Shown one piece after another: positions 1-7,529 of a DNA stretch of 44,344 nucleotides. Source of the stretch: a bacterium (GTDB lineage: Bacteria > Patescibacteriota > Minisyncoccia > Sungbacterales > GWA2-42-14); assembly GCA_030649305.1 (NCBI GenBank), contig JAUSFV010000003.1:1-44344 (forward strand). The letters are read 5' to 3'. Below the pieces are notes generated by a model. That model worked only from the letters and a program-made list of their open reading frames with translations. It was not told where the DNA came from and did not search any database. How positions within the stretch are numbered: the stretch's first letter is position 1; each line of letters begins with the position of its first letter. Position numbers and translations under genes: made by a program.

Positions 1-5
1 CCAAA

Positions 6-77
6 AGCCAGCGGTCGGGATTGAACCGACGACCTACTGTTTACAAAACAGTTGCTCTACCACTGAGCTACGCTGGC
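6..77 (-). tRNA. tRNA-Thr (anticodon UGU)
   Basis: On the minus strand a full cloverleaf can be drawn. The 7-bp acceptor stem is GCCAGCG/CGCTGGC. The anticodon stem is ACTGT/ACAGT around the loop TTTGTAA, giving anticodon TGT, and the T arm is GTCGG-TTCAATC-CCGAC. The anticodon reads ACA threonine codons. The 3' CCA is not encoded (the bases after the discriminator are TTT), so CCA must be added by a nucleotidyltransferase. Confidence 0.95.
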
Positions 78-104
78 AAATTTTGCAAGAACATCGAGGA
101 CTCT

Positions 105-141
105 CGATATTGTAACCAAATAAAAAATTTGGACAATATCG
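105..141. repeat. Hairpin upstream of tRNA-Thr
   Basis: CGATATTG (105-112) pairs with CAATATCG (134-141), and an inner CCAAAT/ATTTGG continues the stem. It lies just upstream of the tRNA on the minus strand. It could be a terminator of something further upstream or a processing signal; it is not followed by a clear T run. Confidence 0.4.
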
Positions 142-240
142 AAGCAAAACAGTTGTTCCTTGTTTGTCTGCGAGTATTCAACGAGCAGCTACAAACAGCA
201 ATCCGCCAAAGTTTCAACGACGGCGGGCTCTGCCGCTGCC

Positions 241-285
241 GCCCCGACTAAAGTCGGGGCGAGCCTCGCCCCGCTGAGGCGGGGC
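241..285. repeat. Two adjacent GC-rich hairpins
   Basis: GCCCCGACT/AGTCGGGGC (241-260) is followed by GCCCCGC/GCGGGGC (268-285). The stretch 78-346 has no convincing gene; these two hairpins and the hairpin at 105-141 are its only clear content. They lie downstream of the minus-strand gene ending at 347 and may terminate the rpsB-tsf transcript, although the T run is poor. Confidence 0.4.
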
Positions 286-346
286 GGGAGCTAAGGTGGC
301 GAAAGATGACGAGACATATAAGCCGCGCCAACCCCTTACTTCTATT

Positions 347-778
347 CTACTGAGGCGGAAGAAGCCCGTCTACTGATGAAGAATCCTCTTCATCTTGTTT
401 TAAACCGTTCCTGTTTTTCTTCTTCCACGCATGAAGCCGATTCAGATACCGCACGCGCTTTGAGGAGCCGTTGCCATTTTGCCGATCCTGCACATGGCGC
501 AGAAGCCAAAAAAGTCCCTGCTCTGCATATGCGATAATATCACGCAACGCCACGATCAACCGTTCAAGAAATGAAAAAACGAGGTAATGATGGTATCGTT
601 CCTGATACCGTGCTTTCACCCGACTCAAAAAATTATCCACGTACGAAGGGCGCGTCACAAAACTTTCTTCAATAAGCTGGTCTGGCACCGTACGCAGAAG
701 CGGCATTTTTTTCCATACAAGAAAAACCATCCCGCTAAGCGAAATAAGAAAAATTGCAAGAAAAATTAGTTCAACCAT
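347..778 (-). CDS. Single-pass membrane protein, unknown function
   Basis: A 143-residue protein starting MVELIFLAIF, with one N-terminal transmembrane helix (about residues 2-20) followed by a basic, Arg/Lys-rich cytosolic part and an acidic end (DEEDSSSVD). I do not recognise a family. The start at 778 is chosen because the upstream extension (to 817) reads through the ATCTGT-type intergenic repeat. There is no Shine-Dalgarno sequence. It is the last gene of an apparent rpsB-tsf-this-gene run on the minus strand, so it may be co-expressed with translation genes. The context gives no sharper hint of its role. Confidence 0.7.
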   Translation of the reverse strand: MVELIFLAIFLISLSGMVFLVWKKMPLLRTVPDQLIEESFVTRPSYVDNFLSRVKARYQERYHHYLVFSFLERLIVALRDIIAYAEQGLFWLLRHVQDRQNGNGSSKRVRYLNRLHAWKKKNRNGLKQDEEDSSSVDGLLPPQ

Positions 779-898
779 AAATATACAGATATACACAGAT
801 ACCCTACAGATGATCACAAATCACAGATGCAACCACGCCAGATATAACACAATCTATGATCTGTATATATCTGTAAAAAATCTGTGAGTATCTGTTTA
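779..898. repeat. ATCTGT/ACAGAT inverted-word array, copy A
   Basis: The gap between tsf and the next gene consists of repeated ACAGAT words on the left and ATCTGT words on the right. They can fold into a long imperfect hairpin: CACAAATCACAGATGC on one side, and TGATCTGTATATATCTGT followed by a GTGAG word on the other. A near copy sits on the other side of tsf (about 1485-1582). Confidence 0.7.
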
Positions 899-1477
899 TA
901 GCTCGAAACGGACAAACCTCCCCACCTTAATGTTCTCCCCGAATTTTCCGACCGCTTCGTTCACCACATCCCCCACCATCTTATCAGGATTTTTTACAAA
1001 AACTTGCGTCATAAGGCATAACGCCTCAAAATGAGTCTTCAGTTTACCCTCCACGATAGTTTTGGCAAGCTCCGGAGATTTCCCCAAAGCCACAACTTCT
1101 TCCTCAAAACGAACACGCTCTGCCGCCATAACCTCTTCCGGAACTGATGTGGTATCAAGATACAAGGGGGCAGATGCCGCGATATGTATGGCAATATCAT
1201 GCACCAACATTTTAAATTCGGGATTTCGCGCGACAAAATCAGTCTCGGAATACACCTCAACCAAAACGCCGATTTTTCCGCCATGGAGATAGCTATCAAT
1301 GACGCCCGCATGAAGTTCGCGGGATGACTTTTTCGCGGCCATTCCGCCAAGCGCTTTTTCCAGAATCACAATCGCCTTTTCTAAATCGCCGCTACTTTTC
1401 TCAAGCGCTTTTTTGCACTCCGCGATGGAGGCGCCCATGCGCTCCCGAAGTTCTTTTATTTTTTCAGTTAATACCAT
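896..1477 (-). CDS. tsf: Elongation factor Ts (short form)
   Basis: EF-Ts is the nucleotide exchange factor that recycles EF-Tu from GDP to GTP form. The N-terminal UBA-like domain (residues 1-45, with RERMGASIAECKKAL) and the hallmark TDFVARN motif near residue 79 are visible. At 193 residues it is much shorter than the E. coli protein (about 280) and seems to keep only one core subdomain, as in cyanobacteria, plastids and many CPR. ATG start with no Shine-Dalgarno. It follows rpsB in the conserved rpsB-tsf order. Confidence 0.96.
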   Translation of the reverse strand: MVLTEKIKELRERMGASIAECKKALEKSSGDLEKAIVILEKALGGMAAKKSSRELHAGVIDSYLHGGKIGVLVEVYSETDFVARNPEFKMLVHDIAIHIAASAPLYLDTTSVPEEVMAAERVRFEEEVVALGKSPELAKTIVEGKLKTHFEALCLMTQVFVKNPDKMVGDVVNEAVGKFGENIKVGRFVRFEL

Positions 1478-1484
1478 GCGTGCA

Positions 1485-1582
1485 CAGATTTATACAGATA
1501 AAAAACAGATAATCACAAATCACAGATGCGATACGTATAATCTGTGATCTGTATATATCTGTAAAAAATTTGTGAGCATCTG
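1485..1582. repeat. ATCTGT/ACAGAT inverted-word array, copy B
   Basis: The rpsB-tsf gap repeats the same words as copy A: ATCACAAATCACAGATGC, then TGATCTGTATATATCTGT, then a GTGAG-ATCTGTT end. The two halves can pair across a short centre (GATACGTA), forming a long hairpin between two co-transcribed genes. Confidence 0.7.
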
Positions 1583-2347
1583 TTATTCCTTCGGTTCTTT
1601 TGAAACTTCCTTTACCATTTTCTTTCCCTCGAGAATTGCTTCCTTAATGCGTCCGACCATATACCGCACTGCCGGCAGAGCATCATCATTTGAGGGAATA
1701 GGATAGGTTATAATATTCGGGTCGGTGTTAGTATCGGTAAGGGCTACAATCGGAATCTTCATCCTGCGCGCTTCACGAACCGGCAGGTCGTCATTTGAAA
1801 TATCAACTACAAAAAGAATGTCAGGAAGTTTTTTCAAATTCCGCATGCCGTCAAAAACATGATGCAGGCGCGCTAATTTCTTCTCAAGACGCATCTTTTC
1901 TTTCTTGGTATATTTTATAAACTCCCCTGCCGCTTTTTCTTTTTCAAGCCGTTCCAAAAGCTCAATTTGCCCGAAAATCACCTTGAAATTCGTGAGGGTC
2001 CCGCCCACCCAGCGAAGCGTGACCGCGGGCATCCCTGTCTCGGCAGACGCGTCTTCAAGCGCTTTTCGCGCCGCAGGTCGCGTTCCCGTCAAAAGAACGG
2101 TCTTCCCGCTCGCAACCGCCTTTTTCAAAAATTCGCACGCCTCATGCAGTTTCGTCTTTGTTTTTTCCAAATCAATGATTTCCACGTTATTCCGCACGCC
2201 AAAAACATATGCCGACATCGCCGGATTTCGCTTGGCTTTTGAATGCCCCAGATGCACCCCGACTTTCATCATCTCTTCAACTTCGGGGTCAGCCGGCGCA
2301 AAAACTGATGATTTTTGATTGTCTACGGTAATTTCAGCCACCAACAC
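1583..2347 (-). CDS. rpsB: Small ribosomal subunit protein uS2
   Basis: S2 is a 30S protein of the head/body neck region needed for mRNA binding and S1 docking. Typical S2 stretches are present: VGVHLGHSKAKRNP, YVFGVRNNVEIIDLEKT, the LRWVGGTLTNF motif, and PDILFVVDISNDDLPVREA. Length 254 fits the family. The start is uncertain: GTG at 2347, TTG at 2344 and GTG at 2341 lie in a row with no Shine-Dalgarno sequence, and the conserved part begins about residue 20. It heads the rpsB-tsf pair and is divergent from rpmE. Confidence 0.96.
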   Translation of the reverse strand: MLVAEITVDNQKSSVFAPADPEVEEMMKVGVHLGHSKAKRNPAMSAYVFGVRNNVEIIDLEKTKTKLHEACEFLKKAVASGKTVLLTGTRPAARKALEDASAETGMPAVTLRWVGGTLTNFKVIFGQIELLERLEKEKAAGEFIKYTKKEKMRLEKKLARLHHVFDGMRNLKKLPDILFVVDISNDDLPVREARRMKIPIVALTDTNTDPNIITYPIPSNDDALPAVRYMVGRIKEAILEGKKMVKEVSKEPKE

Positions 2348-2504
2348 AACATATCACGAAACAACGCGTACCCGCAAGCCCCGAGGCAACCCTTGCATTT
2401 TTTTCTGCATTTTGCTACTATTTTTACTATACCCTCTTATATATTCTCTCATGGTCGGGTACAAGTATGCTTCATAACTTTGCTGGTTTTAATTTACAAG
2501 ATTC

Positions 2505-2533
2505 TTGTGCCAGACATTAAATAAATATATAAA
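2505..2533 (+). promoter_or_regulatory. rpmE promoter, leaderless
   Basis: TTGTGC (2505-2510), 17-bp spacer, TATAAA (2528-2533). Only five bases separate the -10 box from the ATG at 2539, so transcription should start at or next to the start codon and the mRNA would be leaderless. Confidence 0.6.
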
Positions 2534-2538
2534 ATGGC

Positions 2539-2763
2539 ATGAAAACAGACATTCACCCCACATATCACGAGGCGACGGTGAAATGCGCCTGCGGCAATAC
2601 GTTCAAGGTCGGGTCCACCAAAGAGCGGATTGATATTGAAATTTGCTCAAAATGCCACCCGTTCTACACAGGCAAACAAAAACTGGTTGACACGGCAGGA
2701 CGCGTTGAGAAATTCAAAACACGAGCGGCACAACAAAAACCGAAGGCGAAAAAGAAGAAATAA
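2539..2763 (+). CDS. rpmE: Large ribosomal subunit protein bL31
   Basis: L31 bridges the 50S and 30S subunits. This is the zinc-binding form: C16-x-C18 and C36-x2-C39 flank the core, as in the C+ L31 class. The tail is lysine-rich (PKAKKKK). Length 74 is normal. No Shine-Dalgarno; the promoter position implies a leaderless message. It lies directly before prfA, a frequent pairing in bacteria. Confidence 0.95.
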   Translation: MKTDIHPTYHEATVKCACGNTFKVGSTKERIDIEICSKCHPFYTGKQKLVDTAGRVEKFKTRAAQQKPKAKKKK

Positions 2764-2842
2764 CCCCCTACAAATTACGAATGGCCGCGAATTACGAATT
2801 CGTAATTCGTTTATATTCGTAATTCGTAGGATTTTTAATTTT
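2764..2842. repeat. ATTACGAA inverted-word array
   Basis: The rpmE-prfA gap holds several copies of ATTACGAA and its complement. At 2788-2809 they form a perfect 22-bp palindrome (CGAATTACGAA and its complement), inside a larger CCTAC...GTAGG inverted repeat. Confidence 0.7.
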
Positions 2843-3889
2843 ATGAACAACAAAGACGCCAAAAAAGAATACGACGACCTCGAGCAAAAACTTTCTGACC
2901 CCGAACTTCTCAAAAACCAAAAAGAATACGGGCTTGTTGCGACGCGCGCGGCAAAACTTGGAAAAATTCTTGAAGCCATGGATGCGGTACAAAAAATTGA
3001 AACGGAAATCGCGAGCGCCGAAGAAATGCGCTTGTCCGGAGACCCCGAATTGAAGGCAATGGCCGAAGAAGACATCTGGCGTCTTACTACGCAAAAAAAA
3101 GAAAAGGAAGCGCTCCTTAAAAAACTGACTACCACCGGAGGCGAAGAGGAGCCGACAAAAATCATCATGGAAATCCGCGCGGGTGCGGGAGGAGATGAAG
3201 CGGCTTTATTTGCAGCACAACTTTTTCAGATGTATACACGCTTTGCCGAATCAAAAAAATGGCGCGTTGAAATCATAGACCAATCCCCCACTACCATCGG
3301 CGGCATCAAAGAAGCGATTTTTGAATTATCGGGAGATGGCGTGTGGCGCGCGTTACAACACGAATCGGGAGTGCACAGAGTACAACGAGTTCCCGACACC
3401 GAAAAAATAGGACGCATTCACACCTCAACCGCATCCGTTGCCGTACTCCCCGAAGCAAAAGATGTGGATATGGAAGTGAAACCCGAAGACGTAAAGGTTG
3501 AATTTTTCCGCTCATCCGGCCCGGGGGGGCAGAATGTGAATAAGGTTGAAACGGCAGTACGCCTCACGCATATTCCGACAGGACTTGTAGTTGCTTCGCA
3601 GGAAGGCAGGTCGCAGGCAAAAAATCGTGAGCACGCCATGACTCTTTTAAAAACACGCCTTTTGGACGCCCGGCGCCAAACCGAAGAAAAAAAGATGGCG
3701 GCGGAACGCCGTGAGCAAATCGGAACGGCAGACCGCTCCGAGAAAATCCGAACCTATAATTTTCCACAGGACCGCATTACCGACCATCGCATCAAAGAAT
3801 CGTGGCATCATATTCATGAGGTTCTCGCGGGAAACCTTGACCCGATTGTAAAAGCCATGATAAACGCCAACCAACAAACGCAATCATAA
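2843..3889 (+). CDS. prfA: Peptide chain release factor 1
   Basis: RF1 recognises UAA and UAG and triggers peptide release. The catalytic GGQ motif is present (SSGPGGQNVNKVET). The codon-recognition tripeptide reads P-D-T in HRVQRVPDTEKIGRIH, i.e. the PxT form of RF1 rather than the SPF of RF2. The C-terminal IRTYNFPQDRITDHRI block is also typical. I start at ATG 2843 (348 residues, near the usual 355-360); the longer reading frame upstream runs through rpmE and the repeat array. No Shine-Dalgarno. Confidence 0.96.
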   Translation: MNNKDAKKEYDDLEQKLSDPELLKNQKEYGLVATRAAKLGKILEAMDAVQKIETEIASAEEMRLSGDPELKAMAEEDIWRLTTQKKEKEALLKKLTTTGGEEEPTKIIMEIRAGAGGDEAALFAAQLFQMYTRFAESKKWRVEIIDQSPTTIGGIKEAIFELSGDGVWRALQHESGVHRVQRVPDTEKIGRIHTSTASVAVLPEAKDVDMEVKPEDVKVEFFRSSGPGGQNVNKVETAVRLTHIPTGLVVASQEGRSQAKNREHAMTLLKTRLLDARRQTEEKKMAAERREQIGTADRSEKIRTYNFPQDRITDHRIKESWHHIHEVLAGNLDPIVKAMINANQQTQS

Positions 3890-3918
3890 ACGCCACCGAA
3901 ACATGGGTGGCGTTTTTT
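3889..3918 (+). terminator. prfA terminator
   Basis: AACGCCACC and GGTGGCGTT form a stem with a short loop, followed by a T run, directly after the prfA stop. It can also serve the converging minus-strand gene. Confidence 0.85.
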
Positions 3919-3948
3919 ATAGCGTATCAATTGGCGTTCCAATAGCTC

Positions 3949-5328
3949 CTAGATGGCTTTATCAATCTCGCGCGCAAGCGATGCCACCCGATTCGCATAC
4001 CAATTGCACGCTCTCCCCGATACCGTGCGAGTTGAGCAGGTTGAACGCCCGCTAATGTAAATGCGCGCCGCGCGCATTTCGCCCGCCGTTGTTTTTGATG
4101 TGGCACCCCCATCCGCAAGAAAAATGGCTGATGCCGTAAACGCATCCTCAACATTCCACGGATTCGGAGGATTATGCCTCGTCAACTGCGCCACGCGCTC
4201 TTCAAACAAAAGCCAGGTCGTCGGAATAAATTGCGCGGGACCCATTGCCCCTCCGCACCCGTATGACGCGCGCCGCGAGACCGGCATCTTATCCGGATCC
4301 AACCCGAGTTTTTCCGTAATTACAAAAAATGCTCTCTTTTGCGCCTCAGCCGCGGAACGCGACCCTTGGCGAATACGGCAATCATACATATCGGTTTTCC
4401 AATTTCCGGTACCGACATTCGTTCCGACACTAATAACCCCGTCCTCAAACTGCCGTCCGGTTTCTACCTCAAGAAGTGCCAGAAGAAACGCAGGACGGAT
4501 TCCCGTGCGTTCAGCGGCAAGTGTGGCATACCGAAGCGCGTCTTCCGCGGTCACGCCCGTCTTTTCAAGATAAAAAAGTTCGGTTTTTAAAGCGGCAATA
4601 TCTTTTTTCTTTGCGGCAAGTAATTTCTGAAATATCGCCTCTTTACCTTTGGTGAGACGCAGGAGTTCATCCTTTTCTTTCTTTTTTTGGTTGAGTGAGC
4701 GCTGTTCGCTTACCTGAAGGGCTTTCAATGACTGCTGGCCTTTTTGAAAATCGCGTAATTCCTCCTGCTCTTTCTCCAATTCCTCCCGATCTCCGCGAAG
4801 TGAGGCGAGTAATTCTTTAATATTCAACTGAAGATTCAGAAGATTATCAATTGCAACGAAAAAATTTGAAAGGCGCGAATTCTTCAAAAGTATTTCAACC
4901 ATTCCCTCATTTTCTTTCTGGGAAAGTAAAACGAGAGAAGCCGCGAGCGTGCGTTTGCTTGTCGCCATTTTTCCCTCAACAATCCTAATGCCCTCGGCTT
5001 TTTCCTTGATTTCTGACTCTGCCTGCTGAATGGCGAGCGTTATTTTTTTTATTTCAATTTCCTTTCGCTTGATCTCATTATTAAAAATGGAAACTTCGTT
5101 TGCGAGAGTGGTCGCTTCTTTCTGCGTTCCTTGAATCTGCGCGTCAATTACACCCGCCTCACGCTCCAGCGCCTCAATTTGATCTTGAATGGAAAGTTTT
5201 TTCTCGCCCGCACTCTGTCCTAAAACCAGAACGGGTGCCAAAAGAACCAATCCTAAAAGCCAAAAAACTTCTTTTGAAAGAAGTTTTTTACCAACCATTT
5301 GTAACTCATTTTTCATGTAATAGAGCAA
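3949..5328 (-). CDS. Secreted coiled-coil lytic transglycosylase
   Basis: Probable peptidoglycan-cleaving enzyme. Residues about 20-38 form a signal peptide or membrane anchor (FWLLGLVLLAPVLVLG). Residues 45-255 are a long coiled coil of the PcsB/EnvC type. From about 265 there is an MltB/Slt-like catalytic domain: the likely acid is E287 or E289 in LLALLEVET, and AMGPAQFIPTTW is at 361-372. The C-terminal part is Cys-containing (TCSTR, RACNW). The TTG start at 5328 has a GGGAGG four bases upstream; ATG 5316 is the alternative. Fusing a coiled coil directly to a transglycosylase suggests a hydrolase regulated by a partner such as FtsEX, which is not seen here. Confidence 0.85.
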   Translation of the reverse strand: MLYYMKNELQMVGKKLLSKEVFWLLGLVLLAPVLVLGQSAGEKKLSIQDQIEALEREAGVIDAQIQGTQKEATTLANEVSIFNNEIKRKEIEIKKITLAIQQAESEIKEKAEGIRIVEGKMATSKRTLAASLVLLSQKENEGMVEILLKNSRLSNFFVAIDNLLNLQLNIKELLASLRGDREELEKEQEELRDFQKGQQSLKALQVSEQRSLNQKKKEKDELLRLTKGKEAIFQKLLAAKKKDIAALKTELFYLEKTGVTAEDALRYATLAAERTGIRPAFLLALLEVETGRQFEDGVISVGTNVGTGNWKTDMYDCRIRQGSRSAAEAQKRAFFVITEKLGLDPDKMPVSRRASYGCGGAMGPAQFIPTTWLLFEERVAQLTRHNPPNPWNVEDAFTASAIFLADGGATSKTTAGEMRAARIYISGRSTCSTRTVSGRACNWYANRVASLAREIDKAI

Positions 5329-5374
5329 AAATCCTCCCTAGAGATTTTCGCGGTTCACAAGAGTATAGTATGAA

Positions 5375-6058
5375 CTACTTTTTCTCTTCCTCCGCTTTCT
5401 CTTCTTTCTCTTTCTCCGCCTTCACCTCTTGTTTTACCTCGCGCTCCGTCTTTACTTCCGTGGGCGATTCCGCAACCGGCGCTTCCCCAAGTGCCGCGAT
5501 CTCTTCTTCCGAACGCGGCGCTTCCACAATCGCAATGACGTCTTCGGGAGATACTTCAATAACAACCCCAGCCGGAACTTTAATATCTTTGATAAAAATT
5601 CGCGATTCAAGTACAGCCATCCCCGAAATATCTACGTGCAATTCATGCGGCAAATCTTTCGGCAACGCTTCAATCTCCACTTCCTGCATGACTTTCACAA
5701 AAACGCCACCGTCATTGTTTACCGCGGGTGATTCGCCGATAAACTCAAGCGGAACTTTCATCTTCACTTTCTTATCCATCCGGAGCGCGTAAAAATCAAT
5801 ATGTTCCGGGTCGCCTTTCAACGCGTTCGTTGTTACATCATAAATCAACACATTCAGAGGCTTCCCTTCAACTTTCAATTCAACAACCGTTGATTCCCCC
5901 GCTTCGCGGTACACTTTTTCAAAATCTTTCCGCGGAACGGAAAGCGGCATAGTTTCAACACTCTCACCATATACGACGGCGGGAATAACCCCTTCTTTCC
6001 GGAGGTTTTTTACCTTTTTACCGAATATAGTTCGTTTTTCCGCGTGTAATGTAGTCAT
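5375..6058 (-). CDS. rplY: Large ribosomal subunit protein bL25 (CTC form)
   Basis: L25/CTC binds 5S rRNA in the central protuberance. The N-terminal L25 domain (about residues 1-95: LHAEKRTIFGKK, IPAVVYG, HIDFYAL) is followed by the TL5/CTC C-terminal domain (VPLEFIGESPAV, PHELHVDISG, VIAIVEAPR). A low-complexity acidic/lysine tail (KAEKEKEEKAEEEKK) ends the protein. 227 residues from ATG 6058; the ATG three codons upstream gives only two extra residues and is less likely given the promoter. Codons are otherwise like the neighbours. Confidence 0.94.
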   Translation of the reverse strand: MTTLHAEKRTIFGKKVKNLRKEGVIPAVVYGESVETMPLSVPRKDFEKVYREAGESTVVELKVEGKPLNVLIYDVTTNALKGDPEHIDFYALRMDKKVKMKVPLEFIGESPAVNNDGGVFVKVMQEVEIEALPKDLPHELHVDISGMAVLESRIFIKDIKVPAGVVIEVSPEDVIAIVEAPRSEEEIAALGEAPVAESPTEVKTEREVKQEVKAEKEKEEKAEEEKK

Positions 6059-6064
6059 ATGCAA

Positions 6065-6092
6065 ACTATACTAAAAATGGCTAAAAATGCAA
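6065..6092 (-). promoter_or_regulatory. rplY promoter, leaderless
   Basis: On the minus strand TTGCAT (6092-6087), 16-bp spacer and TATAGT (6070-6065) end six bases before ATG 6058, which implies a leaderless transcript. Confidence 0.6.
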
Positions 6093-6101
6093 GCCTATCA
6101 G

Positions 6102-6116
6102 TCCGCCTAAGGCGGA
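6102..6116. repeat. TCCGCC palindrome followed by TCAG, copy 1
   Basis: TCCGCCTAAGGCGGA is a perfect palindrome around a single base, followed by TCAG. A variant followed by the same bases is at 7474-7488. Confidence 0.6.
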
Positions 6117-6127
6117 TCAGTGTGGAG

Positions 6128-7144
6128 TTAACCACGCAGTAACCGATATACAAAATAAAGTAGCGCATTAAACGGCAGATGCAACGAAGGGATTCGTTGA
6201 ATTTCTTCTCCCCCGAACCCCCGCTTAAATGCGGAGACCCCGGCAAAACGCTCCGAAATCCCCCATTGGTCAAAGGCAACGCATCCGGCTTTTTTTGCTT
6301 CCTGCATTGCATGCCACCGGAGCAAATTTGCCGCCTTCAGATTGCTATACGCGCGATTCACCCCGCTTAAAAGATTCGTTGCGGTTCTGCCAAAAAATAT
6401 AATTGCATTCATGCCGATACATGTATCCTTATAATATGCGCCGAAAAACCGAATACGCCCGCCACTTCCCTCATTGGTGCCAAAAACTTTAGCAAGCGCT
6501 TCATAATGCCTCATAGGATGCACAAAAAATTCTTTTGCCTCCGCCCTATTTTGCAAAAAATGAAACAGAAGTTTCGCGGTCTCTTGCGTCGGCGGCAATT
6601 CACGAATGGTTACTCCCCCGCGCTCGGCATAACCGATATTATAGCGCGTGCTTTTCTCCATTTGCTTTAATAATTCATCCTCCGTCTGCCGAAGGTCAAT
6701 CACAAGAGTCCGCTCGGGCTGAATGCGTTTTTGCGAAATACGACATCCCGCATCGCAGAACATCGGCAAAAGCACCTGTTCTTCTTCGCTATCCTTCAAC
6801 CAATCCGGCTCTAAAAATAAGAAGGAACCGTTAAGCGTTTTTTTGATTTCATTCACAAAAAGATGAATTGCTTCTCGCATCATTTTTTCATCCGCCAAAA
6901 TCTTTTTTGCGACCACCGGTCCGAACGGCACATACGCGTATGAAAATCCGAACGGCAATTCATGCCGAATCACCTGTGCGGCAAGCGCAATCTCATCGCC
7001 ATCCCCCACCGCAACCCTCGCCACCTTTCTTCCTTGCACCTTCTGCATCTCGCCCCATTCCCACGATTGCAAAAACGAAGCTCCCTCGCGGAGCATATAA
7101 TCATTCCACCGATCTTTATATATCTTTGTAGTAATGGCCTTCAT
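6128..7144 (-). CDS. FemAB-like aminoacyl transferase
   Basis: FemX/FemAB-family proteins use aminoacyl-tRNA to build the interpeptide bridge of peptidoglycan on lipid II, with a double GNAT fold in the cytoplasm. Visible features are FLQSWEWGEMQ at the N-terminus, PFGFSYAYVPFGPV, the mid-protein STRYNIGYAERGGVTIRE, which matches the K-x-R-x-NI-x-A-x-r-xG-V pattern of the family, and the late ANLLRWHAMQEAKKAGC and FDQWG motifs. Length 338 fits. It sits among cell-wall genes (transglycosylase, M23, murC), consistent with a role in cross-bridge synthesis. The amino acid used cannot be told. Confidence 0.85.
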   Translation of the reverse strand: MKAITTKIYKDRWNDYMLREGASFLQSWEWGEMQKVQGRKVARVAVGDGDEIALAAQVIRHELPFGFSYAYVPFGPVVAKKILADEKMMREAIHLFVNEIKKTLNGSFLFLEPDWLKDSEEEQVLLPMFCDAGCRISQKRIQPERTLVIDLRQTEDELLKQMEKSTRYNIGYAERGGVTIRELPPTQETAKLLFHFLQNRAEAKEFFVHPMRHYEALAKVFGTNEGSGGRIRFFGAYYKDTCIGMNAIIFFGRTATNLLSGVNRAYSNLKAANLLRWHAMQEAKKAGCVAFDQWGISERFAGVSAFKRGFGGEEIQRIPSLHLPFNALLYFVYRLLRG

Positions 7145-7165
7145 TATATGACGTAATAACGCTCT

Positions 7166-7450
7166 TTATATTTCTCGACGCAACCGCAGAACAAAATACC
7201 ATATAAATACTCCTATAATTGCAATCACATTTAACACCTTCCAAACCAACAACCAATACATTTCCGGTTCAAAAAAGTTTCCAACATAAATCTCTAATAC
7301 ATCTGATACTCCGAACAACAAAAAAATAAAAAAAGCGAAAATTGCTAACTGCCTATATATTCCAATTTTTATATTACGTAGAAGCAATACCGCGCAACCA
7401 AGCCCCACCCAAAATGCAGCTTCCAAAATATTAAACATAAAATATGACAT
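7166..7450 (-). CDS. Small three-helix membrane protein, unknown
   Basis: A 94-residue protein starting MSYFMFNILEAAFW with three hydrophobic segments (about 8-25, 32-52, 62-88) and a basic end (LRLRREI). I start at ATG 7450, because the upstream in-frame extension runs through a TCCGCC repeat and into the end of the M23 gene. No recognised family. The composition is AT-rich compared with the neighbours. Confidence 0.6.
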   Translation of the reverse strand: MSYFMFNILEAAFWVGLGCAVLLLRNIKIGIYRQLAIFAFFIFLLFGVSDVLEIYVGNFFEPEMYWLLVWKVLNVIAIIGVFIWYFVLRLRREI

Positions 7451-7473
7451 ACGGCGTAATTTCTTTAGAATTT

Positions 7474-7503
7474 TCCGCCCGAGGCGGATCAGCCTCTGGC
7501 TGA
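7474..7503. repeat. TCCGCC palindrome followed by TCAG, copy 2
   Basis: TCCGCCCGAGGCGGA (7474-7488) is followed by TCAG and a second small hairpin CAGCC-TCT-GGCTG. It resembles copy 1 at 6102-6116 and is placed downstream of the M23 gene on its strand. Confidence 0.55.
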
Positions 7504-7529
7504 AGAGTTTAGAATTTAGGATTTTAGCC

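Noticed and set aside
2630-2842. N-terminal extension of RF1
   Set aside because: The extension reads through rpmE in another frame and the intergenic palindrome; the conserved protein begins at 2843.
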